Assembly: GCA_041654095.1 (NCBI GenBank)
Contig: JBAZED010000025.1
Coordinates: 1 to 7,673 of the forward strand
Reading direction: 5' to 3'
From: UBA1424 sp041654095
Lineage (GTDB): Bacteria; Bacillota_I; Bacilli_A; RFN20; CAG-826
DNA: 7,673 nucleotides
The notes below the pieces were generated by a model. That model ran no database searches and was not told the origin of the DNA. It saw only the letters and a program-made list of their open reading frames with translations. Shown piece by piece: positions 1 through 4,816 of the stretch. The stretch's first letter is position 1. Each line of letters begins with the position of its first letter. Made by a program: the position numbers and the translations under genes.

Positions 1-4
1 AAAC

Positions 5-661
5 TTAGGTCCGAACCGAGGAGATGGTTTCTTTCACGGCCTTGGCTCCGGGGACGGACATCGCTTCGTGTTCGGCTCGGGCCTTGGCGTTGAGCCAGGA
101 TTCGTTGACGGAGACTGCTTCTTGCGGTAAGCGGCCGTCGATGACGGCGGAGAGAAAGACTCCGAAGTCGACGATCTCGCCGTGCCAGACATCGCGGAAG
201 CCGAGGCCCGAGACTTCGGGCGTGTAGGGCTTTGCGGCGATGGCGGCAGCTTTTGAGTCTTGGCCTTTCTCGAGGGCCTTCTCGATCTTGGCTTCTTGCG
301 CCTTGCGATGCTTGACCTCGTAGGCGATAAGGCCCTGGCGAAGGCTCTGTTCAGCTTCTTCGAGGATATCGTCGACAGCTGCGAAGGCCTTGCGGCGCTC
401 GTCGTAGAGCTTCTTGGCCTCGGCGATCGCGGGACTGACGATGGTCTTGATTTCCTTGCGCAGAGAAGCGAAGTCCTTCGTGCCCTGGCCAGCTTCTTCG
501 AAGCTTTCGGCGGTCTCGATTTTCGGAGCTTTCCACTTCGCGATGAGAAGATCGGCTTTCTTGCGGAGGCTTGAAAGCTGCGGAAGGGCTTCGGGCTTCG
601 AAGCGAGGGCCTTGTCCGGCTTTGAGGGCGAAGCCTTCGGAATGACTTTGGTTTTTGCCAT
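5..661 (-). CDS. Phage coiled-coil protein (early region), function unknown
   Basis: Complete 218-aa ORF from ATG (661) to TAA (5-7). The N-terminus is Lys/Pro/Ala-rich and probably disordered (residues 1-30). A long Glu/Lys/Ala-rich helical or coiled-coil core spans about 53-145, with a conserved-looking VSPAIAEAKKLYDERR segment at 75-90. The compact C-terminal part has W159, GEIVDF (161-166), VNESWLNAKA (185-194) and a PGA turn (204-206). This arrangement, a helical core then W-x-EVVD, VNxxxLNxxA and PGV-like motifs, is one I associate with widespread phage proteins of about 200 aa often encoded among replication and recombination genes; no biochemical function follows. The start lies 5 nt after the TGA of the upstream gene and lacks a strong Shine-Dalgarno, so it is probably translationally coupled. 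It is the last gene of the leftward block visible here. Confidence 0.85.
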   Translation of the reverse strand: MAKTKVIPKASPSKPDKALASKPEALPQLSSLRKKADLLIAKWKAPKIETAESFEEAGQGTKDFASLRKEIKTIVSPAIAEAKKLYDERRKAFAAVDDILEEAEQSLRQGLIAYEVKHRKAQEAKIEKALEKGQDSKAAAIAAKPYTPEVSGLGFRDVWHGEIVDFGVFLSAVIDGRLPQEAVSVNESWLNAKARAEHEAMSVPGAKAVKETISSVRT

Positions 662-666
662 AGCGG

Positions 667-879
667 TCAGCCTTCGCTTTCGGCGAGACGCAGGATCGTT
701 ACCGTCGCCTCGGGATTGCGCTTCTTTTCGATGCGCTTGACGTAGACGACGGCCTCGCCGTGCTTGGTCGGGACGATGACCTTATCGTCTACTTTGAGGC
801 TTTGCTCCAAGTCCGGCGGTATGATGTAGGAATAGAACTTGGAGCTTGAGGCTGAGAAAGAGCATAGAGCGGTTTTCAC
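667..879 (-). CDS. Small SH3/PriA-N-like phage protein, GTG start
   Basis: 70-aa protein. The frame is open upstream to an ATG at 933, but that ATG lies in the loop of an intrinsic terminator and has no RBS. A GTG at 877-879 is preceded by a perfect GGAGGT (887-892) at 7 nt spacing, so GTG is chosen. The sequence has the pattern of a small beta-barrel: an FYSYIIP strand (15-21), then an LKVDDKVIVP turn (28-37) and VVYVKRIEK (44-52). The Y-x-Y-x-V/I-P ... D-x-VxVP pattern resembles the N-terminal domain of PriA and a family of small phage proteins with the same layout. Nucleic-acid or protein binding is an inference only. It ends 5 nt before the next gene (661), so the two are probably co-translated. 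The promoter/terminator module at 917-953 lies just upstream. Confidence 0.8.
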   Translation of the reverse strand: MKTALCSFSASSSKFYSYIIPPDLEQSLKVDDKVIVPTKHGEAVVYVKRIEKKRNPEATVTILRLAESEG

Positions 880-916
880 TGGCTTTACCTCCGAGTAGAA
901 AGGATTTTCGAAAGGG

Positions 917-944
917 AATAAAAAAGCCCGCATAGTGCGGGCTT
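917..944 (-). terminator. Rho-independent terminator, leftward
   Basis: Perfect 9-bp stem: 924-932 (AAGCCCGCA on the plus strand) pairs with 936-944, with a 3-nt loop. Read on the minus strand the stem is followed directly by a T-rich run (complement of 917-925). It lies 21 nt after the stop codon of the gene at 965-1252 and would end transcription of the long leftward operon. The genes at 879 and 661 then need read-through, antitermination or their own promoter. Confidence 0.85.
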
Positions 945-953
945 AGAATAGCA
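945..953 (-). promoter_or_regulatory. Candidate extended -10 promoter abutting the terminator
   Basis: The minus strand reads TGCTATTCT here, identical to the extended -10 of the better supported promoter at 4375-4383. The -35 match is poor: TTGC at about 970-975 would need 19 bp spacing. Transcripts would start inside the terminator hairpin and so lack part of its 5' arm, which would let this promoter escape the terminator and drive the genes at 879 and 661. Confidence 0.35.
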
Positions 954-964
954 TGGCGAAGGTA

Positions 965-1252
965 CTATGGCGCAAGAGAAAGCCGACGCTGCTTTGTAAA
1001 AGTGATACGTTTACGGGTTTTGTTTTCAGCTCTTGCTTTCTCGTGAGCTATGAGCGCATCGATAGAAGTAATGACTTCATAGCGATAGCCTATGATGATA
1101 ATCGCGGCTGGATCGGCTTCGTCTTCGAGAGCGATGATACCGGCTTTCTTGAGGCGGGATATCGCCTCATCTGGGGTAGTGTCCAAAAGGCCGCAAATGA
1201 AGGTAACTTTGCTATGAAGCTTCGGAATCGCGCTAAAGACTGCGGTTGTCAT
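965..1252 (-). CDS. Small HTH-like phage protein, unknown function
   Basis: 95-aa protein from ATG (1250-1252) to TAG (965-967). The frame extends further upstream within the clamp gene, but this ATG lies 2 nt after the clamp stop codon with GCAGGA 6 nt upstream, so it is the likely coupled start. Residues 14-41 (from SKVTFICGLL through DEAISRLKKAGI) look like a helix-turn-helix: helix, short turn with TTPDEA, then an amphipathic helix ending in AGII. This is followed by a short hydrophobic strand (IIIIGYRYEV, 51-60) that could act as a wing. The tail is strongly basic (KTRKRITFTKQRR, 78-90). DNA binding is plausible but inferred. The intrinsic terminator follows 21 nt downstream. I do not recognise a named family. 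Confidence 0.72.
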   Translation of the reverse strand: MTTAVFSAIPKLHSKVTFICGLLDTTPDEAISRLKKAGIIALEDEADPAAIIIIGYRYEVITSIDALIAHEKARAENKTRKRITFTKQRRLSLAP

Positions 1253-1254
1253 AG

Positions 1255-1773
1255 CTAGTCCTGCAACATCGGCATTATGAGCGCGTGTATGTCCGTATCG
1301 CTTTCGGCGATGAAGTGAACCGCGCGGCGCTTCTTGTCGTTCGGGTCGAAGGCGAAGCGCCATTTCTCGGCGCCTTTCTTGAGATCGTGCAAGGACGCGA
1401 GGTTTAGAACGACGCTTTCGCGGACTAGGAAAATCGGCGCCTCCCTGTCGAGGTCGCGCGTATCGAGCGAAGGCGTCTTGTCGTCGTCCATGTTCGGCGC
1501 GTAGTCGGGAATGGCGCGCACGTAGTTCGGAAACTGCCCATCGACCTTTATGTACGAGACCGCTTTGCGCTTCTCATCGAGCGCGACATAGCCCGAGGCG
1601 GCGAGGCCATAGGCTTTAATCTCGGCCTCGCCCAGGTCGAGAAAATGTAAGCGTCGCCCGTCAGTCGCAACGAGGCGCTTGTGCTCAGCGTCGTAATAGG
1701 CTTCGTTCATGAAATAGCGGGTTTTGTCTTTCGACCTGGCAGCGTTTAGAAAAGCGAAGGCGTTTGTTTTCAT
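1255..1773 (-). CDS. Shortened DnaN-like sliding clamp protein
   Basis: 172-aa protein. The ATG at 1771-1773 is chosen over upstream in-frame starts because GGAGGT sits 7 nt before it. Motifs match the bacterial DNA polymerase III beta clamp in order: R19-x-F-M-N then ATDGRRL (36-42), like the ATDGHRL of clamp domain 2; DGQFPNYVRAIP (78-89), like the FPDYxRVIP that opens domain 3; and a C-terminal IMPM (166-169), like the MPMRL tail that lines the peptide-binding pocket. A cellular clamp is about 366 aa with three domains; this protein is under half that and lacks an obvious first domain. Inferred role: a phage processivity clamp, or a clamp mimic that interacts with host clamp partners. The downstream 95-aa gene starts 2 nt after its stop. 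The clamp similarity is strong by motif, but the oligomeric state is unknown. Confidence 0.75.
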   Translation of the reverse strand: MKTNAFAFLNAARSKDKTRYFMNEAYYDAEHKRLVATDGRRLHFLDLGEAEIKAYGLAASGYVALDEKRKAVSYIKVDGQFPNYVRAIPDYAPNMDDDKTPSLDTRDLDREAPIFLVRESVVLNLASLHDLKKGAEKWRFAFDPNDKKRRAVHFIAESDTDIHALIMPMLQD

Positions 1774-1799
1774 CGATAATACCTCCGGGAAAGTTTTTA

Positions 1800-1816
1800 G
1801 CATCGCTAGGCGATGC
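1800..1816. other. Intergenic hairpin before the clamp gene RBS
   Basis: Perfect 6-bp stem GCATCG (1800-1805) / CGATGC (1811-1816) with a 5-nt loop. It lies between the secreted-protein gene and the clamp RBS, with no T-tract on either strand, so it is more likely an mRNA processing, stability or translation element than a terminator. Confidence 0.4.
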
Positions 1817-1824
1817 AATAAAGG

Positions 1825-2196
1825 CTAGAAAGAAATTTCAGCGTGGATCGTAGCGAAGATCTCGGTTCGGCCGGAAGAATAGCCGCCTTGATTTGCAGAC
1901 CACGATTTTACTTCATGATCGCATTCATGGCGGATTCCGAGGTCAAAGTTTTTTGCCTCGAGGGATAGGGAGATTTTATAGTCTTCACGGAAAGGCTTGA
2001 AGTACGGACCGCCCGAGGGTATTTGATAGCTGCGGTCGGAGGCCGCGAGCGCAAGGCAATCGAAGGCCTTGAACTTGAAGCCATACTCGACATATGAGAT
2101 GTTTTCTAGGTCCGGCGTTACGCTTGGACCGATACGCGCATAGTCAAGCGGCAGATATGCGGCGGAAACGAAAAAGGCGAGGGTTAGCCATTTCAT
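1825..2196 (-). CDS. Predicted exported beta-rich phage protein
   Basis: 123-aa protein from ATG (2194-2196), with CGGAGG about 8 nt upstream, to TAG (1825-1827). The N-terminus has a signal-peptide layout: MKW, then a hydrophobic stretch to about residue 17. There is no lipobox Cys. The rest alternates short beta-type segments (VEYGFKFKAF 36-45, YKISLSLEA 73-81, FDLGIRHE 84-91, TEIFATIHAEISF 111-123) and ends in Phe, as many outer-membrane beta proteins do. C47 and C92 could form a disulfide. The HECDHEV motif (90-96) is reminiscent of short exported phage proteins I have seen, but I cannot name the family. An exported protein among early replication-type genes suggests a host-surface role such as superinfection exclusion; that is inference. 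A structured intercistronic RNA precedes it. Confidence 0.75.
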   Translation of the reverse strand: MKWLTLAFFVSAAYLPLDYARIGPSVTPDLENISYVEYGFKFKAFDCLALAASDRSYQIPSGGPYFKPFREDYKISLSLEAKNFDLGIRHECDHEVKSWSANQGGYSSGRTEIFATIHAEISF

Positions 2197-2224
2197 CTTT
2201 AAGGCCTCCGAGAGAAAAGCTAGT

Positions 2225-2304
2225 CCGGCATTAAAGCCGGATAAAGCGCCCCGATCGGCAATGGGCCGACGCTCGTCAGCGTCGAAGGACGCTGAACGGG
2301 GCGC
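2225..2304 (-). ncRNA. Candidate structured RNA: three-way junction plus hairpin
   Basis: Between the 61-aa gene and the exported-protein gene. The outer stem pairs 2246-2253 with 2297-2304 (perfect 8 bp, GCGCCCCG/CGGGGCGC). It encloses a 5-bp hairpin (2255-2259/2265-2269) and a perfect 8-bp hairpin (2276-2283/2288-2295), giving a three-way junction. An alternative 6-bp hairpin (2267-2272/2279-2284) excludes parts of both inner stems, so the element could switch. A separate CCGGC/GCCGG hairpin (2225-2229, wholly inside 2225-2240) follows on the minus strand, close to the RBS of the gene at 2196. It probably acts in cis on that gene's translation or on mRNA processing. The pairing is seen directly; the function is unknown. 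Confidence 0.45.
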
Positions 2305-2311
2305 AAGGACG

Positions 2312-2497
2312 TTAGGCCTCGGGCGCTATGCGCTCGCGGCGCTTGACGACGCGAAAGACGATGCCGGGTTCGTTTTCGCGATATTCGCGAAGGCATCGCT
2401 TTTTGTCGTCGTATGTTGTTTCGCGGCTTACGCACTCGAATCCTTGGCCGTAGTCGCCTTCGATGTCGTAAACGTCGATAGTTTTGCGCTTGTACAT
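2312..2497 (-). CDS. Short conserved-type phage protein (DVYDIEGDYGQG)
   Basis: 61-aa protein from ATG (2495-2497) to TAA (2312-2314). AGGGAGGA lies just upstream with good spacing, and the gene starts 12 nt after the upstream stop codon. It contains DVYDIEGDYGQGFE (8-21) and REYRENEPG (37-45), then a basic tail (VVKRRER, 50-56). Short phage proteins with an aromatic Gly-rich strand, then a helix and YRENEP-like motif, are common in early regions of tailed phages. I recognise the general pattern, but no function is known to me. The fold is probably a small alpha/beta domain. The coding frame is supported by the RBS, the spacing and the motif character. Confidence 0.8.
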   Translation of the reverse strand: MYKRKTIDVYDIEGDYGQGFECVSRETTYDDKKRCLREYRENEPGIVFRVVKRRERIAPEA

Positions 2498-2509
2498 TGC
2501 TTTCCTCCC

Positions 2510-2755
2510 TTACCAAAGAATCCGCGGCGGGTCTTCCCGTGCGGCACACGTTATACACTCCTCTACGGTATGCCCATTAACGCGGAGCGTATCTTCCGAT
2601 TGCCAGTCTATCAATCCATCTCGCGCCGGCAGTCGTTTGACAAAATGGTCTTCGCCGCATATGCGGCAGCGGGCATACAAGTTGACGTATTCGCGATACG
2701 GTTCTTTGACATATTGGTCTTGGTAGACTTTTGAAAACTTCTTTATGTCGATCAT
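2510..2755 (-). CDS. Zinc-ribbon (Cys4) phage protein
   Basis: 81-aa protein ending in TAA (2510-2512). Three in-frame starts are close together (GTG 2764, ATG 2758, ATG 2755). AAAGGTGG at 2761-2768 best fits the ATG at 2755, which overlaps the upstream TGA by one base (TGATG). Two CxxC pairs, C30/C33 (CRIC) and C67/C70 (CITC), are placed to bind one zinc ion. The segment between them has FVKRLPARDGLIDW (38-51), which may be a binding surface. Zinc-ribbon miniproteins in phage early operons often bind DNA, RNA polymerase or other proteins; which applies here is unknown. It sits between the GMDMGF gene and the 61-aa gene in the same operon. Confidence 0.8.
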   Translation of the reverse strand: MIDIKKFSKVYQDQYVKEPYREYVNLYARCRICGEDHFVKRLPARDGLIDWQSEDTLRVNGHTVEECITCAAREDPPRILW

Positions 2756-3219
2756 CATATCCACCTTTGCCGGAGCGCGAAACCGCCGTCGTGGTCCCAG
2801 CCGCTCGCGTCTCCGTTACGACCGGAAAACTTTACCCCGCTTGCAACAAGGCGGGCCGCATGCTCGGGGCTTTTCGGTGTTACGTGTCGATTCCGGTATC
2901 CGTAGGTATCGAGTGACATCATGCCGAAACCGTCGGGAAAGAGGATACGCGAGAGCGAATAGACGAGCTCGAAGCCCATGTCCATGCCGCAACTGTCAAC
3001 GCGGACGCCGTCGTACTTGTCTCGCTTTGTGCCGAACAGTATCGCGACGCTATACGTGATATAGCGCGGTTCGTTTTCGACGATGACGTATGGCGTTATA
3101 CTGTGAGACATGCCGGAGCGTGAAACATGATTTAATTTTGTGTAGACGGTCATGCCGGGCTTGATCCATCCGAGGAGCGCCGTCCGCGTCTCTTCGATCT
3201 CTTTCTTGCTGTACTTCAC
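2755..3219 (-). CDS. Phage protein with HVSRSGMS / CGMDMGF / DGGFAL motifs
   Basis: 154-aa protein. A GTG at 3217-3219 is chosen because AAGGTAGGT lies about 5 nt upstream; the frame stays open further upstream (see the gap entry at 3220-3389). Motifs in order: PGMTVYTKLNHVSRSGMS (21-38), CGMDMGF (77-83), LVYSLSRILFPDGFGM (85-100) and a C-terminal DGGFALRQRWI (144-154). This is the signature of a widespread, mostly uncharacterised family of phage and prophage proteins of about 120-160 aa. The Ser-rich HVSRSGMS strand and the invariant-looking Cys, Asp and Gly residues suggest an enzyme or nucleotide-binding fold, but no reaction is established to my knowledge. Its TGA overlaps the start of the zinc-ribbon gene, indicating translational coupling. 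Confidence 0.85.
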   Translation of the reverse strand: MKYSKKEIEETRTALLGWIKPGMTVYTKLNHVSRSGMSHSITPYVIVENEPRYITYSVAILFGTKRDKYDGVRVDSCGMDMGFELVYSLSRILFPDGFGMMSLDTYGYRNRHVTPKSPEHAARLVASGVKFSGRNGDASGWDHDGGFALRQRWI

Positions 3220-3389
3220 TTCGTACCTACCTTGCGAAAGTGCGGACCTGCCGAACGCCGACGGCGCATGAGGCGGTCTCGCAATGCGCACTTGCGACTC
3301 GTCGGCGCAAGTACGAAGCACGTAAGCGGACGTGCTACCGTTTAGCCACTTGGCGAAGCGATACGCGAGCGCCCCACGCGTTCCTTCCT
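3220..3389 (-). other. 170-nt gap: hairpins, RBS-GTG leader, open -1 frame
   Basis: No confident gene. On the minus strand AAGGAAGGAA (3381-3390) is followed by GTG at 3375-3377, which opens an 11-codon ORF. The neighbouring frame, which continues into the 154-aa gene, is open across the whole gap (about 50 further codons) but has no ATG/GTG/TTG near that RBS. Several hairpins are present, notably ACTTGCG/CGCAAGT and GCACGT/ACGTGC pairs around 3290-3345. It could be a regulatory leader with a leader peptide, or an N-terminal extension broken by a frameshift in the GGGG run near 3372-3375. Confidence 0.35.
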
Positions 3390-3638
3390 TTATCCGTAGA
3401 TATAGAAGACTGAGCGCGGATTGTTGACGGCTTTGGCCGCGATGCTTTCTAAGCAGTTATTAACGTCGACTTCGTCATGTGGTAGGTCGATTGCTCCTTG
3501 GTTTAGCCACGTGCGATACTTGCGCATACAATACGTATACAGGCGCTTTGAGCCGTCGAAGGATTTTCGCGCCGATGAGAGGACGCAAGGCGGGAATCGT
3601 TTTGTTACGTTTATAACTGTTCCGTTTTCGAGTGTCAT
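3390..3638 (-). CDS. Small phage protein, unknown function
   Basis: 82-aa protein from ATG (3636-3638) to TAA (3390-3392). An upstream in-frame start exists, but this ATG overlaps the preceding stop codon as ATGA, and AAAGGA lies 9 nt upstream. The protein is moderately basic with a central amphipathic, aromatic segment (KRLYTYCMRKYRTWLNQG, 27-44) and a terminal FYIYG. Two cysteines (C19, C33) and C53 do not form a clear zinc site. I do not recognise a family. Its place in a chain of ATGA-overlapping mini-genes, typical of phage early accessory genes, is the main support that it is real. Confidence 0.65.
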   Translation of the reverse strand: MTLENGTVINVTKRFPPCVLSSARKSFDGSKRLYTYCMRKYRTWLNQGAIDLPHDEVDVNNCLESIAAKAVNNPRSVFYIYG

Positions 3639-3850
3639 GCGGTGCCGTCCTTTCCGGCCGACGGGCGGCCGCACTTTATGATGAGCTGTCGGACATTTCC
3701 GATGCTTAAGTGCGCTTCGATGTCGAGCGAAGCGCCGTCCGGAGCTGTAACCGTTACGGTTGACGATCCTTCGCGTTGCCGGACGATGAAGCCGGAGAGG
3801 CGCATCTCGCGGATGCGAGGGCGAGAGCCGAACAGGCGAAGGCGCTTCAT
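3635..3850 (-). CDS. Small basic beta-rich phage protein, unknown
   Basis: 71-aa protein. The ATG at 3848-3850 overlaps the upstream TGA by 4 nt (ATGA) and has AAAGGTG about 7 nt before it. Its own TGA overlaps the next start in the same way. The N-terminus is basic (MKRLRLFGSRPRIREMR, 1-17). A beta-type core follows (SGFIVRQREG, then STVTVTAPDG and LDIEAHL, 19-48), and then a VRQLIIKCGRP segment. This suggests a small sandwich or barrel, possibly nucleic-acid binding from its charge. There is no recognised family. The two-sided 4-nt overlaps and the RBS support expression as part of a coupled set with 3390-3638, 3847-4164 and 4161-4346. Confidence 0.65.
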   Translation of the reverse strand: MKRLRLFGSRPRIREMRLSGFIVRQREGSSTVTVTAPDGASLDIEAHLSIGNVRQLIIKCGRPSAGKDGTA

Positions 3851-4164
3851 ATGCGCACCTTTAGCATGCCCGGAATGATGCGCAAGCGCTCCGCCGCGTC
3901 CTTGCGCGACGTTGCGCGAGTAAAGGCGCGATAGGTATCGCCGTAGCGGGCGCAATATAAGGGGCCGCTCGATCCCCAGACGGCGCTTGACACTGCGTTC
4001 GCGCGGCCCCAGTATGCGCCGCCATCATCGTATCCGCCCGCATCGAGGCGAACGCGAAAGAGCCGGATCGAACGCGCCGGGCAGTCGGCGGCGATGCCAT
4101 AGGGCGCGCGGCCCATAGGAGCGCCGCGAGAGCAATCGACGTCGAGGAATTGCTTTTTGCTCAT
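3847..4164 (-). CDS. Phage protein with GGYDDGGAYWG motif
   Basis: 105-aa protein. The ATG at 4162-4164 is chosen over an in-frame start at 4173: GAGGTG is 6-7 nt upstream and the codon overlaps the preceding TGA (ATGA). Motifs: a CSRGAPMGR strand (11-19), RVRLDAGGYDDGGAYWG (37-53), a PLYCARYGD strand (68-76) and TRATSRKDAAERL (82-94). The sequence of MGR, then LD-GGYD-GGAYWG, LY, and F-RA-R--A is one I associate with a widespread family of small phage proteins from actinobacterial and proteobacterial phages, without known function. The Asp/Gly-rich centre looks like a conserved loop. Its C-terminal TGA overlaps the start of the next mini-gene. Confidence 0.78.
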   Translation of the reverse strand: MSKKQFLDVDCSRGAPMGRAPYGIAADCPARSIRLFRVRLDAGGYDDGGAYWGRANAVSSAVWGSSGPLYCARYGDTYRAFTRATSRKDAAERLRIIPGMLKVRI

Positions 4165-4346
4165 AGCGAGCACCTCGGCGCCTCGGCAAGGACGCGATCG
4201 ATTCGGCGAAGCTCGCGGGCTTCGGAGGAAAGCGTCAAGAGAGTTTTGCCTTTACGGATCGCGTAGGCGCGAGCGCGAGCGCGAGAGTCGGCGAGAGCAA
4301 GGCGTTCGGCGAAGGCTTCGCATGCTTCGGATAGCTTTTTGTCCAT
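4161..4346 (-). CDS. Small helical Arg/Ala/Glu-rich protein, first gene after promoter
   Basis: 61-aa protein from ATG (4344-4346) to TGA (4161-4163). TAGGAGGT lies 8 nt upstream. It is almost entirely helical by composition: LSEACEAFAERLALADSR (5-22), ARARAYAIRKGKTLLTLSS (23-41), then EARELRRIDRVLAEAP (42-57). No motif is recognised. It is the first gene behind the strong promoter at 4375-4402 and its RBS lies in the loop of the inverted repeat at 4349-4371, so its translation or transcription start could be regulated there. Its stop overlaps the next start (ATGA). Confidence 0.7.
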   Translation of the reverse strand: MDKKLSEACEAFAERLALADSRARARAYAIRKGKTLLTLSSEARELRRIDRVLAEAPRCSL

Positions 4347-4348
4347 GG

Positions 4349-4371
4349 CTTAGTACCTCCTAAGTACTAAG
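4349..4371 (-). repeat. Inverted repeat over TSS and RBS (operator or RNA hairpin)
   Basis: Perfect 8-bp arms CTTAGTAC (4349-4356) and GTACTAAG (4364-4371) with a 7-nt spacer. The predicted transcription start (about 4368) falls in the upstream arm, and the spacer on the minus strand carries the core of the Shine-Dalgarno (TTAGGAG). It may be a repressor operator on DNA, or an RNA hairpin presenting or hiding the RBS. Confidence 0.6.
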
Positions 4372-4374
4372 GAT

Positions 4375-4402
4375 AGAATAGCACGGTTTGAGATGGTGTC
4401 AA
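4375..4402 (-). promoter_or_regulatory. Strong sigma70-type promoter, leftward
   Basis: The minus strand has a consensus -35 TTGACA (4397-4402), a 16-bp spacer and an extended -10 TGC-TATTCT (-10 at 4375-4380). The predicted start is near 4368, giving a leader of about 22 nt before the 61-aa gene. A near-match to a DnaA box (TTATCCACT, minus strand of 4402-4410) abuts the -35. This is the main promoter for the leftward operon from 4346 down to the terminator at 917. Confidence 0.8.
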
Positions 4403-4425
4403 GTGGATAAATGTAAAAAAGGGTT

Positions 4426-4701
4426 TTATTTTTCTTTCCATATATAGGTTGTTTCTTTTCTTTTACCCTTTACGTGGGTTTCAGCGATGATGTTATCGCT
4501 AAAGGCTTTCAGGGCTAGGTCGATTTCATGGGCGGTAAACTTACCGTGTCTCATGAGGGTTACGCGCGATACTGGGGAATGCTTGCGTAAGAATAGCTCT
4601 AGGCGACTTGAGTCGGGCAAATAGGGCTTTAATGAGTCTCGCAGCTCTTGAAATTGCTTTTCATTGAGATTTAGACGAAAGGTTACGACGTGCATTGACA
4701 T
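4426..4701 (-). CDS. Small winged-helix-like putative regulator
   Basis: 91-aa protein from ATG (4699-4701), with AAAGGA 6 nt upstream, to TAA (4426-4428). The N-terminus has a short strand (MHVVTFRLNL, 3-12) then a helix (NEKQFQELRDSLKPYL, 13-28). The C-terminal half resembles a winged helix: SRVTLMRHG (45-53), recognition-type helix FTAHEIDLALKAFSDN (55-70), then a beta hairpin wing IIAETHVKGKRKETTYIW (71-88). The pattern EIDxALKxF followed by a basic wing ending in YxW fits small DNA-binding proteins. It sits alone between the big non-coding region and the strong leftward promoter, with its own extended -10, a usual position for a phage regulator or a replication accessory protein. The specific role is inferred. 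Codons are more AT-rich than in the neighbouring operon. Confidence 0.75.
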   Translation of the reverse strand: MSMHVVTFRLNLNEKQFQELRDSLKPYLPDSSRLELFLRKHSPVSRVTLMRHGKFTAHEIDLALKAFSDNIIAETHVKGKRKETTYIWKEK

Positions 4702-4723
4702 GGGTTTTCCTTTGGTTCCAGCG

Positions 4724-4737
4724 AGAATAGTATAGCA
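4724..4737 (-). promoter_or_regulatory. Candidate extended -10 promoter for the winged-helix gene
   Basis: The minus strand reads TGCTATACTATTCT (4724-4737), with an extended -10 TGC-TATACT and an overlapping TATTCT. No good -35 is visible at 16-18 bp. The predicted start, about 4721, gives a leader of about 20 nt before the ATG at 4701. The same TGCTAT-start element appears at 4375-4383 and 945-953. Confidence 0.5.
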
Positions 4738-4816
4738 TGGGGGAGCGGATTCTCCTAATTTTTTAGGGATAAAAAGAAACTAAATTGTATTTAGCTTTGG
4801 TATATGTAGTTAGGAT

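Noticed and set aside
260..574. Plus-strand frames opposite the coiled-coil gene
   Set aside because: They mirror the codon bias of the minus-strand gene, have no RBS, and oppose a well supported gene.
2246..2304. Hammerhead ribozyme, prompted by CTGACGA on the minus strand inside the three-way junction
   Set aside because: The required GAAA element after a stem II and a GUC/GUH cleavage site in the right place are absent; only the CUGANGA-like part matches.
2220..2558. 112-codon minus-strand frame over the 61-aa gene and the structured RNA
   Set aside because: Arg-rich shadow of the 61-aa gene; the overlapping frame has a good RBS and phage-type motifs.
3290..3360. tRNA gene on the minus strand, prompted by a D-arm-like GCCAAGTGGCTAAACGGTAGC stretch
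   Set aside because: No 7-bp acceptor stem and no T-arm (GTTCGAAT-like) at the right distance; the neighbouring hairpins do not form a cloverleaf.
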